Source: Cryptosporangium aurantiacum
Lineage (GTDB): Bacteria; Actinomycetota; Actinomycetes; Mycobacteriales; Cryptosporangiaceae
Reading direction: 5' to 3'
Length of the DNA: 64,000 nt
NCBI RefSeq assembly: GCF_900143005.1
Contig: NZ_FRCS01000006.1
Span: forward strand, 1-64,000
The position numbers and the translations under genes were made by a program. Shown here in pieces: positions 8,326 through 16,036 of the stretch (its first letter is position 1; each line of letters opens with the position of its first letter). The notes under the pieces were generated by a model. The model made no database searches. It saw only the letters and a program-made list of their open reading frames with translations, and was not told the origin of the DNA.

Positions 8326-9699
8326 ATGACTGAAGGGCAGGGCCTCGTGGCTCACTTCGACACATCGGGGCTCCAGCCCGCCCAGGAGCGGCTCGTCGCC
8401 GAGGGCATCGACGTCGTCCGGCTCGGATACGCCGACCTGATCGGGGTGGACCGCGGACGAGACGTCCTGGTCAACCACTTCCCGCGCACGGTCGGCGGCG
8501 GCGTGGCGTTTTGCCGCTCGGTGTTCGGCACGACGCCGCGCGGGGGCGTCGTCGACATCGAGGGCGGCCTGTCCGCGGGGCTGCCGGACGTCGTCGCGTT
8601 CCCCGACCTGAGCACGTTGCGTCCGCTGCCGTGGGAGCCCGGCGTCGCACACTGCATCGCCGACGTTTTCAACCCCGACGGCACACCGGCGCTGGAGAGC
8701 CCGCGCCAGGTGCTGCGCCAGCTGTGCGAGCTGTTCGCCGCCGAGTCGATTGCCCCGGTCGTCGGGCCCGAGCTCGAGTTCTACCTGCTGGCCGAGAACC
8801 CGGGGTCCCCCACCGGCTGGCAGCGCTACGGCGAGGGCACCGGCAACGTCTACACGTCCGGACGCAAGGGCGACCCGGAGAACGTGCTGCTGGAATCCCT
8901 GCGGCAGCTCGGCGACTACGGCATCGACGTGGTGGCGGCCAACCACGAGTTCTCCTCCGGACAGTTCGAGATCAACCTCTGGCACGGCGACGCCCTGGAC
9001 GCCGCCGACCGCGCCCACCGGTTCAAGGACGCGGTCAAGGAACTCGCCCGTCGGCGGGGCCACCTGGCCACGTTCATGCCGAAGCCGTTCAACGACGAGG
9101 GCGGCTCCGGCTACCACCTGCACCTCTCGCTCCAGGACGCCGACGGCGCCCCGCTGTTCGACGACCCGTCGGCCCCGGACGGGCTGTCCCCGGTGGCTCA
9201 CCACGCGATCGGCGGGATCCTGGCTCACGCACCGGCGATCGCCGCGGTCGCCAACCCCACGATCAACTCCTACAAGCGGTTCGGCCCGGACACGCTGGCC
9301 CCCTGGCTGATCGACTGGGGACTGGACAACCGCAGCGCGATGGTGCGGATCCCGCCCGAGCGGGGCCACGCCGCCCGGCTCGAGCTGCGCCTGGGCGACG
9401 CCAGCGCGAACTCCTACCTCGCGATCGCCGGGATGCTGGCCGGAGCCCTGCTGGGCATCCGCAACAAGATCGAACCGCCGGAGGCACTGGTCGGCTACGG
9501 CTACGACACCACGCGCGCGGCCAAGCTGCCGCAGAGCCTGCCCGAAGCCCTCGACGCCCTCGAAGCCGACGACCAGATCGCCGACCTGCTGGGGCGGCCG
9601 TTCGTCAACACGTTCCTCGCCTACAAACGCGACGAGGTCGAACGCTTCCGCACCTGGATCACCGACTGGGAGTTCCAGGAATACACGTACCACATCTGA
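8326..9699 (+). CDS. Glutamine synthetase-like gamma-glutamyl-amine ligase (PuuA/GlnA3-4/IpuC type)
   Basis: Members of this group use ATP to join glutamate to an amine (putrescine, isopropylamine, ethanolamine, aniline) rather than ammonia. The protein (457 residues; 450 if the GTG at 8347 is used) has GS active-site segments: GPELEFYLL (metal ligands), NHEFSSGQFEINL, FMPKPFNDEGGSGYHLHLSL, NPTINSYKRFGPDTLAPW, RIPPERGHAARLELRLGDASANSYL. The PTINSYKR-type segment is shared with true GS. The N-terminus is short and no adenylylation-site Tyr loop is evident. Its neighbours (permease, PuuD-like hydrolases, ALDH, P450, GabT) favour the catabolic role. It heads an operon with the P450, 32 bases downstream. 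Confidence 0.85.
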   Translation: MTEGQGLVAHFDTSGLQPAQERLVAEGIDVVRLGYADLIGVDRGRDVLVNHFPRTVGGGVAFCRSVFGTTPRGGVVDIEGGLSAGLPDVVAFPDLSTLRPLPWEPGVAHCIADVFNPDGTPALESPRQVLRQLCELFAAESIAPVVGPELEFYLLAENPGSPTGWQRYGEGTGNVYTSGRKGDPENVLLESLRQLGDYGIDVVAANHEFSSGQFEINLWHGDALDAADRAHRFKDAVKELARRRGHLATFMPKPFNDEGGSGYHLHLSLQDADGAPLFDDPSAPDGLSPVAHHAIGGILAHAPAIAAVANPTINSYKRFGPDTLAPWLIDWGLDNRSAMVRIPPERGHAARLELRLGDASANSYLAIAGMLAGALLGIRNKIEPPEALVGYGYDTTRAAKLPQSLPEALDALEADDQIADLLGRPFVNTFLAYKRDEVERFRTWITDWEFQEYTYHI

Positions 9700-9731
9700 C
9701 GTCGCGCCTTTCCCGCACGAGGAGCTCCCCC

Positions 9732-11012
9732 ATGCCCCGACACGCCCCCGTACCGCTCGCCGAGGTCGACCTCTCCGACATCGACGGTTTCGCCGACCTC
9801 CGCGGCTACTCGCAGTTCGACACGCTGCGCGCCGAGGATCCGGTGCACTGGAACGAGGAGAAGGACGGCGCCGGCTTCTGGGCGGTCACGCGGTACGCAG
9901 ACATCTGGGCCGTCGACCGGGACGTCGAGAGCTTCACGTCGGAGAAGTTCGTCAACCTCGAGGACGTCGACGACGACCTGCGCGACTTCCGGCGTTCGCT
10001 GCTGGAGACCGACGGCAGCAGGCACCACGCGCTGCGCCGGCTGATCCAGCGTGAGTTCACCCCGCGGAACCTCCTGAAGAACTACGAGGGCTTCCTGCGC
10101 CAGCTCACCAAGCAGACCGTCGACCGGGCCTTCGCGGAGGCCGCGGCGAACGACGGCCGGATCGACTTCGTCACGACGATCAGCGCCGACTTCCCGATCC
10201 AGGTGCTCGCCCGCCTGCTCGACGTCCCCCCGGAGGACACCCCGCAGCTGATCGCGTGGGGCAACGAGATGGTGGCCAACACCGACCCCGACTACGCGAA
10301 GGTCCGCGCCGACCTGGCGGAGTCGGATCAGTACCGGCACCTCCCGTTCCGCTCGCCGACCGTCCAGGAGGTGTGGGATTACGGCAACCGGCTCAAGGAC
10401 GAGCGTGTCGGTGGTCAGGGCTCCGACCTCATCACGATCCTGGCGAACAAGCTCCCCGACGACGGGGTGCCGCTCAGCCAGCAGGACTTCAACAACTACT
10501 TCTCGCTGCTGGTGATCGCCGGCAACGAGACCACCCGGCACGCGATCAGCAACTCGATGCTGGGCCTGATGGAACAGCCGTCGCAGCTGCGGTTGCTGCA
10601 GGAGCGGCCCGAGCTGCTCACCACCGCGGTCGAGGAACTGCTGCGCTGGGCGTCGCCGGTCTACCACTTCCGGCGGACGGCCACCCGCGACGTGGAGCTC
10701 GGCGGGAAGCAGATCAAGAAGGACGACAAGGTCGTCATGTGGTTCGCCTCGGGCAACCGCGACGACGAGGTCTTCGCCGATCCCTACACGATCGACGTCA
10801 CGCGCACGAACGTCGACCACATGACGTTCGGCAAGGGCAGCCCCCACCTGTGCATGGGCGCCAACCTCGCGCGCATGGAGATCCGGCTGATGTTCGAGGA
10901 GCTGCTCCCCCGCCTCGGTTCGATCGAGCTGGTGGGCGACGTGCGCCGGATCCGCAGCAACTTCGTCAACGGGATCAAGTCGTTCCCGGTGCGGATCAGC
11001 CCGGCCGCTTGA
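9732..11012 (+). CDS. Cytochrome P450 monooxygenase
   Basis: The 426-residue soluble bacterial P450 has the I-helix oxygen-activation motif AGNETTR, the ExxR of helix K (EELLR) and the haem-binding FGKGSPHLCMG, whose Cys is at about 374. GAGGAG lies about 6 bases before the ATG. It is co-transcribed with the gamma-glutamyl ligase and is in the regulon of the palindrome. P450 next to a GS-like gene recalls published actinobacterial secondary-amine (morpholine, piperidine, pyrrolidine) clusters. Here it may hydroxylate the amine or take the place of the missing PuuB-type oxidase. The electron donor is probably the reductase at 12306. The 3' end overlaps the convergent marR-type gene by 17 bases. 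Confidence 0.88.
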   Translation: MPRHAPVPLAEVDLSDIDGFADLRGYSQFDTLRAEDPVHWNEEKDGAGFWAVTRYADIWAVDRDVESFTSEKFVNLEDVDDDLRDFRRSLLETDGSRHHALRRLIQREFTPRNLLKNYEGFLRQLTKQTVDRAFAEAAANDGRIDFVTTISADFPIQVLARLLDVPPEDTPQLIAWGNEMVANTDPDYAKVRADLAESDQYRHLPFRSPTVQEVWDYGNRLKDERVGGQGSDLITILANKLPDDGVPLSQQDFNNYFSLLVIAGNETTRHAISNSMLGLMEQPSQLRLLQERPELLTTAVEELLRWASPVYHFRRTATRDVELGGKQIKKDDKVVMWFASGNRDDEVFADPYTIDVTRTNVDHMTFGKGSPHLCMGANLARMEIRLMFEELLPRLGSIELVGDVRRIRSNFVNGIKSFPVRISPAA

Positions 11013-11526
11013 CCGCTTCGCCGCGGGGCGGCGCCTGCTCCAGCTCCTCGACGATCGTCCGGAGCGAGTTGGCGAGGTCTTTGCGCTGCGCCTCGGACAG
11101 GCCGCGGACCACGACGGCCTCTTCCCGGTTGAACTGCGGGAAGAGGCCTTCCATCAACTTGCGGCCGGACGGCGTCATCGAGAGCACCACCCGGCGCTTG
11201 TCGGTCTCGTGACGCTCGCGCTTGATGTGCCGGTAGGACTCCAGCGTCTTCACGACGCCGGTCAGCGTGCCCTTCGAGATGCCGGCCTCGGCCGCGGCCT
11301 GCGCGGTCTCGATCTCGCCCCAGATCCACACGACCCAGAGGACGACGAAGCCCGTCCAGGTCAGCCCGGTGTCACGCAGCACCGTCTGCTCGAGATGGTT
11401 GCGGATCGCGGTGGTGGCTCGATAGATGTTCGAGACCGCCCACATCGCGCTGGTGTCCAGTGACATCCCGGCCAACCGCTCTTCCACGGCCTGCTCGGTT
11501 GCCCGCAGCGTGTGCGATCCCGTCAT
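10996..11526 (-). CDS. MarR family transcriptional regulator (candidate regulator of the palindrome regulon)
   Basis: The 176-residue winged-helix protein has helices around AAAEAGISKGTLTGVVKTLES and a wing ERHETDKRRVVLSMTPSGR, both characteristic of MarR. MarR proteins bind 16-20-bp palindromes as dimers and usually release DNA on binding an aromatic or phenolic ligand. It is the third gene of the minus-strand operon reductase - amidotransferase - marR, whose promoter carries a palindrome copy (13275-13292). It would therefore be in the regulon it is proposed to control. It is the only transcription factor between 0.2 and 26 kb. No DNA-binding specificity can be read directly. Confidence 0.88.
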   Translation of the reverse strand: MTGSHTLRATEQAVEERLAGMSLDTSAMWAVSNIYRATTAIRNHLEQTVLRDTGLTWTGFVVLWVVWIWGEIETAQAAAEAGISKGTLTGVVKTLESYRHIKRERHETDKRRVVLSMTPSGRKLMEGLFPQFNREEAVVVRGLSEAQRKDLANSLRTIVEELEQAPPRGEAVKRPG

Positions 11527-11569
11527 CGACTCGCGTTCCTTCCGCCGGGCGGGGGTCTACCCAGCGAGT

Positions 11570-12292
11570 CTAGATGTGACGTGGTGACGGACCGGACGCG
11601 ACGTGCGCGAGGAAGCCGTCGACGAGCGCGCGGGTGCGCCGCGTCGCGTCGGCCGAGAGCTCCCGCGTCCGCGCCACGAGAGCGTCGATGTCGACGCCGT
11701 GGCTGCGTGCGCCGGCGGCACCGCCGTTGCCCAGCCAGCCGGCCAGCATCGTGCTGGTGAGTTCGGGGTGGAACTGCACCGCCAGGTTGCGGCGCAGCCG
11801 GAACGCCTGCGAGGCGGCCGGGTTCCGCGCCAGCTCCACCGCGCCCGGCGGAAGCGACCACCGGTCGAAGTGCCACTGGAACCACGGCCCGGCCGGAACG
11901 ACCGCGGCGTCGTCGGTGTGGATCTCGGCCCAGCCGATCTCCGGGTGCGGGGACGCGGCGACGCTCCCCCCGTGTGCGGCCGCGAGCAGCTGGCCGCCGA
12001 AGCAGATGCCCAGCACCGGTACACCGGCCGCGTCGGCGCGGCGCAGCTGCTCGATCTCCGGAACCACCCAGCCGCCGATCAGCGCGTGGTCGTACGTCGA
12101 CCACGGGGCCCCCATCGCGAGCACCGCGTCGAAGGCCGTGAAGTCCGGGAACCGCGTGCTGACGCGGGGCGCGCGGAACCGGTCGGCGGGCACGACCAGG
12201 TGGTACTCGATGTCGTAGCCGTGCTCACCGAACCGCCCGGCGACGGGGCCCAGCGGAGACATGTGGTCGTGCTGGATGACCAGCAGCTTCAC
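11570..12292 (-). CDS. Class I glutamine amidotransferase-like protein
   Basis: The 240-residue GATase1 domain stands alone. It has the nucleophile elbow GICFGGQ and the catalytic His/Glu (QFHPE), with AMGAPWSTYD near the N-terminus. It lacks a synthase partner domain, like the GATase-like proteins paired with GS-like ligases in aniline degradation (TdnT/AtdA2 type), which cleave gamma-glutamyl conjugates. The GTG start at 12292 lies 13 bases after the reductase stop and is preceded by a G-rich stretch. It is a second candidate gamma-glutamyl hydrolase besides the PuuD-like enzyme at 6701. Alternatively it acts as a GMP-synthase-like stand-alone glutaminase. Confidence 0.78.
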   Translation of the reverse strand: MKLLVIQHDHMSPLGPVAGRFGEHGYDIEYHLVVPADRFRAPRVSTRFPDFTAFDAVLAMGAPWSTYDHALIGGWVVPEIEQLRRADAAGVPVLGICFGGQLLAAAHGGSVAASPHPEIGWAEIHTDDAAVVPAGPWFQWHFDRWSLPPGAVELARNPAASQAFRLRRNLAVQFHPELTSTMLAGWLGNGGAAGARSHGVDIDALVARTRELSADATRRTRALVDGFLAHVASGPSPRHI

Positions 12293-12305
12293 CGGGCGCC
12301 CCCGT

Positions 12306-13250
12306 TCACAGAGCGAGCGTCAGGCGCGGGCCCGTGCACCGGGACACACAGATCATCATCACCTCGTTGGTCTCGCGCTCGTCGTCGCTCAGCACGGAGT
12401 CGCGGTGATCGACGTCCCCGTCGATGACCTCGGTCTCGCACGTGCCGCAGATGCCCTCCAGGCAGGAGCCGAGAACGCTGACTCCGGCCTCGCGGACGAC
12501 CTCGAAGACGGACTTGTCCGGCGGAACCTCGAGCGTGGTGCCGGACTGCTCCAGGACCACCTCGAAGGAGCGCTCCGCACCGGCCGGCTCGGTCGCGCGG
12601 GGTGCGAACCGCTCCAGGTGCAGGCTCCCGGCCGGCCAGGACGCGCAGCGCTCCTCCACCGCCTGGAGGAGGCGCTCCGGCCCGCACGCGTAGACGAGCG
12701 TGTCCGCTCGCGGCACGCCGAGGAGCGCGTCGAGATCCAGGAGCCCCTGCTCGTCCTCCGGCACCAGCCGGACGCGATCGCCGAAGCGGGCCAGCTCGGC
12801 GGTGAACGCCATGGATTCCCGCTGCCGCCCGCCGTAGTACAGCTCCCATTCGGCTCCGGCCGCGTCGACCTCGTTGATCATCGCGAGCAGCGGGGTGATG
12901 CCGATGCCGCCCGCGAGGAACAGGTAGCGGCGGGACGCCACGACCGGGAAGTGGTTCCGCGGTCCCCGGGCGCGGACGACGCTGCCCTTTTCCAGCGCGT
13001 GGATCCGCACCGAACCGCCGCGGCTGTCCGGTGCGCGGAGGACCGCGACGCGCCACGAGTCGGTGTCGCCGGTGCGGCCGCACAGGGAGTACTGGCGGAC
13101 GAGACCCTCCCCGAGGACGAGGTCGATGTGCGCTCCGGGGGTCCAGTCCGGCAGGTCGCTGCCGTCGTGGCGGCCCAGCGTCAGCGCCAGCACCCCGTCG
13201 GCCTCGTGCACCGCGCTCCGGACGACCAGGTCGGCCTCGAACTCGCGCAC
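12306..13250 (-). CDS. Phthalate dioxygenase reductase/VanB-type FMN-2Fe-2S oxidoreductase
   Basis: This protein passes electrons from NAD(P)H through flavin and a plant-type [2Fe-2S] cluster to an oxygenase. The 314-residue protein has RQYSLCGRTGD (flavin-binding RxYS), LAGGIGITPLLAM (nucleotide-binding), and a C-terminal cluster with Cys in GSCLEGICGTCETEV plus a later MMICVSRC. The start is GTG 13250 with AAGGAG 6 bases upstream. The nearby palindrome (13275-13292) places it in the regulon. No Rieske oxygenase is present, so the likely partner is the P450 at 9732. This pairing is an inference. Confidence 0.87.
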   Translation of the reverse strand: MREFEADLVVRSAVHEADGVLALTLGRHDGSDLPDWTPGAHIDLVLGEGLVRQYSLCGRTGDTDSWRVAVLRAPDSRGGSVRIHALEKGSVVRARGPRNHFPVVASRRYLFLAGGIGITPLLAMINEVDAAGAEWELYYGGRQRESMAFTAELARFGDRVRLVPEDEQGLLDLDALLGVPRADTLVYACGPERLLQAVEERCASWPAGSLHLERFAPRATEPAGAERSFEVVLEQSGTTLEVPPDKSVFEVVREAGVSVLGSCLEGICGTCETEVIDGDVDHRDSVLSDDERETNEVMMICVSRCTGPRLTLAL

Positions 13251-13274
13251 ATCCGGCTCCTTCTCGAGACGATC

Positions 13275-13292
13275 TCGTTCGGATACAAACGA
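13275..13292. promoter_or_regulatory. Regulon palindrome, reductase-GATase-marR promoter
   Basis: TCGTTCGGATACAAACGA lies 24 bases upstream of the reductase GTG at 13250. It is one of a pair of sites in a 152-bp divergent promoter. Confidence 0.75.
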
Positions 13293-13372
13293 TACGGCTG
13301 CGTAACGAGCGCCGCAAGAAATTCCGGGTCTTGCGCGGCTGTGATTGTCAGCCCTAGGGTTCCCGCTCAATA

Positions 13373-13390
13373 ACGTTCGGTACCGAACGA
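13373..13390. promoter_or_regulatory. Regulon palindrome, amidohydrolase-ABC promoter
   Basis: The core CGTTCGGTACCGAACG (13374-13389) is a perfect 16-bp palindrome. It ends 12-13 bases before the ATG at 13403, adjacent to the ribosome binding site. Confidence 0.78.
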
Positions 13391-13402
13391 GAGGGTACTG
13401 GA

Positions 13403-15031
13403 ATGGCTGACGCCGAACTCCTCGTCACCAACGCCGTCGTCCACACGATGGACCCCACCCGTCCGCACGCGGAGGCCCTCGCCCTCCGGGGCGGGCGCGT
13501 GACCGCGCTCGGCACCGCCGCGGAGCTGGCCGGTTCGGCCGACCGCGTCGTGGACCTCGGCGGCGCGACCGTGCTGCCGGGCCTGATCGACGTCCACAAC
13601 CACCACGCGCTGGCCGGCGAGGCGGACCTGCACCAGCTCAAGGTGCCTGCTACCGCGAGCTTCGAGGAGGTGCTGGCCGCCGTCCGCCGACGCACCACCG
13701 CACTGGGGCCCGGCGAGTGGATCGTCGGGGAATCCTGGGGCTCCGGCCTGGTCGAGCGCCTCTCCACCCCCGAGGCGCTGGCGGCGCTCGACGACGCGTC
13801 CGCCGGTCATCCGGTGCTGCTGACCGACGACACGCACCACAACAAATGGGCGAACACCGCGGCGCTCCGCGCGGGCGGAGTGCTCGACCGCGACGACGAC
13901 CCGGCCGGAGGCCGGATCGTCCGGGACCCCGGCGGCGCGCCCACCGGCGTGCTGTACGAGGCCGCGGGTGCGCTGGTGCAGGCCGCCTACGACGCCACCA
14001 CCGAACGGGACGTGGAGTACTACGCGCGCAACTCCGAGCGCGGCATCGAGATGCTGCACTCCTACGGCATCACCGCGTTCCAGGACGCCGCCACGTCGAT
14101 CCACCTCCTGGCCGGGCTGCACAAGCTCGACACCGAGGGCCGCCTCCGAGCCTGGGTGGTCACCTCGATGCTGGTCAACGACTTCATCTTCGGCACGTCC
14201 CGGGTCGGCGAAGACCTGATCACCGAGGGCGAGCAGTTCCGCACCGTGCACCACCGGCCGGAGTTCGCGAAGATCTTCCTCGACGGCGTGCCGCCCTCCC
14301 GCACCGGCGCGTTCCTCGAGCCCTACCTCCCCGACGACGCGCACGGCGCCTGCCATCTCGGCCACCCGACGATGCCCGCCGACGAGTTGGAGGGGTGGCT
14401 GCGGCGGGCCGCCGAGCTCGGCATCGGGGTCAAGGTCCACTGCACCGGTGACGCGTCGGTGCGGATGGTCCTCGACGCAGCCGCCGCGCTCCATCCGTCG
14501 GCTCCGCGGCTGCAGGTCGCCCACGGCCAATACATCCATCCGGACGACGTCGAGCGCTTCGCCGCGCTCGGGGTGCACGCCGACATCTCGCCGCCGCTGT
14601 GGTTCCCGGGTGTCATCGTCGAAGCGCTCCGCTCCGTGCGCCCGGAACCGGGTGCCAGCCGCATCCAGCCGAACCGCGCGCTGCTCGACAGCGGCGCGGT
14701 GCTCGCCGCCGGGTCGGACTGGCCGGTGTCGGAGTCGCCCGACCCCTGGTTCGGGATCGCCGGGCTGGTCACCCGCCAGGACCCGACCGGCCAGTTCCCC
14801 GGCGTGCTCTGGCCCGAACAGGCGATCACGGTCGGCGAGGCCGTAGCTGCGTACACGACCGGACCGGCGCAGGCGATGGGTCTGGACGACGTCACCGGGC
14901 GGCTCGCCCCGGGGTTGTCCGCGGACTTCGTCGTCCTCGACCGCGATCCGTTCGCCGTACCGGCCGCGGAGCTCTCCGCCGTGACCACTAGCCAGACCTG
15001 GTTCGCCGGTGAACCGGTCTACCAGCGCTGA
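13403..15031 (+). CDS. YtcJ-type metal-dependent amidohydrolase
   Basis: The 542-residue protein belongs to the amidohydrolase-3 group. N-terminal beta-sandwich residues (TVLPGLIDVHNHHAL) include the HxH metal site. Further metal or catalytic positions are in KVHCTGDASVRM, QVAHGQYIHPDD and AAGSDWPVSESPDPW, and a closing ADFVVLDRDPF strand is typical. These enzymes hydrolyse amide, lactam or carbamate bonds, often in amine-derived xenobiotics. The ATG follows GAGAGGG and a palindrome copy. The ABC importer begins 26 bases downstream, suggesting one operon from 13.4 to 18.6 kb. The natural substrate is not evident. Confidence 0.85.
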   Translation: MADAELLVTNAVVHTMDPTRPHAEALALRGGRVTALGTAAELAGSADRVVDLGGATVLPGLIDVHNHHALAGEADLHQLKVPATASFEEVLAAVRRRTTALGPGEWIVGESWGSGLVERLSTPEALAALDDASAGHPVLLTDDTHHNKWANTAALRAGGVLDRDDDPAGGRIVRDPGGAPTGVLYEAAGALVQAAYDATTERDVEYYARNSERGIEMLHSYGITAFQDAATSIHLLAGLHKLDTEGRLRAWVVTSMLVNDFIFGTSRVGEDLITEGEQFRTVHHRPEFAKIFLDGVPPSRTGAFLEPYLPDDAHGACHLGHPTMPADELEGWLRRAAELGIGVKVHCTGDASVRMVLDAAAALHPSAPRLQVAHGQYIHPDDVERFAALGVHADISPPLWFPGVIVEALRSVRPEPGASRIQPNRALLDSGAVLAAGSDWPVSESPDPWFGIAGLVTRQDPTGQFPGVLWPEQAITVGEAVAAYTTGPAQAMGLDDVTGRLAPGLSADFVVLDRDPFAVPAAELSAVTTSQTWFAGEPVYQR

Positions 15032-15056
15032 CCGTCTGAACCCCCGAAGGAAGCCC

Positions 15057-16034
15057 ATGCTGCGTTCCGTCGTCGCTCTGACCTCCGTCCTCGCCCTCGT
15101 CCTGACCGGCTGCAGCACCACCGCCGAGACCGGCACCGCGGACTCGTCCGGTCCCCGCGAGGTCGACAAGATCCTCGTCGACTACCCGTTCACCGCGCTG
15201 CCGGTCTACGCCGCGCTGCAGACCGCCACCAAGGCCTACGCCGACCAGCAGGGCGTCGAGGTCGTGTTCACCAACGACAACATGGACCTGTCCACGCAGG
15301 TCACGAACCTGACGACCCACCTGCGCCAGGACGAGGACGCGGTCGTGTGCTTCCCCGCCGACCCGGCCAGCATCGAGTCGATCGCCAAGCAGTACAGGGA
15401 CGCGGGTAAGTACTGGGTCACCTACGGCGGCGACCTGAAGAACCAGGACTCGACGCTCCAGTTCAGCTTCGAGAAGTCCGGCCAGATGCTCGGAGAGAAC
15501 GCCGGCCAGTGGGCGGTCGAACACCTCGGCGGCCAGGGCACCGTGCTGATCCTCGAAGACATGACGATCCAGCTGGGCCAGGAACGGACCAAGGGCATCG
15601 TCGACGGTCTGAAGAAGGCGGCACCGAACCTGAAGATCGTCGCCCAGCAGCAGGCGATCACGCCGGAGCAGGGCCTGTCGGTCACCAACGCGGTGCTCTC
15701 GAAGAACCCCGACATCGACATCGTTCTCGCGGCCGCCGGTGACGCGGCGCAGGGCGCCTACCAGGCGCTGCTCTCCAAGGGCCGGGCCGCCACCGACGCC
15801 AAGACCTACGTCGGAGGCCTGGACGGGAACCTCTTCCTCTTCCAGCAGATGAAGGCCGGCCACTTCGTGCGCGCGCTCGTGACCGTGAAGACCGAGGACA
15901 TCGCGAAGGCGATCGTGGACATCCCGCGGGCGCTCGGCGAGGGCAAGACCGACATCCAGACCGACGTTCCCGTGTACCTGGTGACCCCGGACAGCGCCGA
16001 CCTGGACGAGTACATCGCGACGTTCGGCGGCTGA
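15057..16034 (+). CDS. Sugar-type ABC transporter substrate-binding lipoprotein
   Basis: The 325-residue lipoprotein has a signal peptide ending in LVLTGCSTT, a classic lipobox Cys. The body is a periplasmic-binding fold of the ribose/RbsB type: repeated Rossmann halves with FPADPASIESIAKQYRDAG, YVTYGG-like strands and a second-domain VLSKNPDIDIVLAAAGDAAQGAYQAL. An AAGGAAG precedes the ATG. It is followed 2 bases later by the ATPase and then the permease. Although the family is called sugar-binding, several members bind autoinducers, nucleosides or xenobiotics. In this regulon the ligand is more likely to be the catabolic substrate of the adjacent amidohydrolase. Confidence 0.85.
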   Translation: MLRSVVALTSVLALVLTGCSTTAETGTADSSGPREVDKILVDYPFTALPVYAALQTATKAYADQQGVEVVFTNDNMDLSTQVTNLTTHLRQDEDAVVCFPADPASIESIAKQYRDAGKYWVTYGGDLKNQDSTLQFSFEKSGQMLGENAGQWAVEHLGGQGTVLILEDMTIQLGQERTKGIVDGLKKAAPNLKIVAQQQAITPEQGLSVTNAVLSKNPDIDIVLAAAGDAAQGAYQALLSKGRAATDAKTYVGGLDGNLFLFQQMKAGHFVRALVTVKTEDIAKAIVDIPRALGEGKTDIQTDVPVYLVTPDSADLDEYIATFGG

Positions 16035-16036
16035 GC

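Noticed and set aside
7627-9693. Minus-strand open frame of about 690 residues across the GS-like gene
   Set aside because: Composition is that of a shadow frame, and it is antisense to GS active-site motifs.
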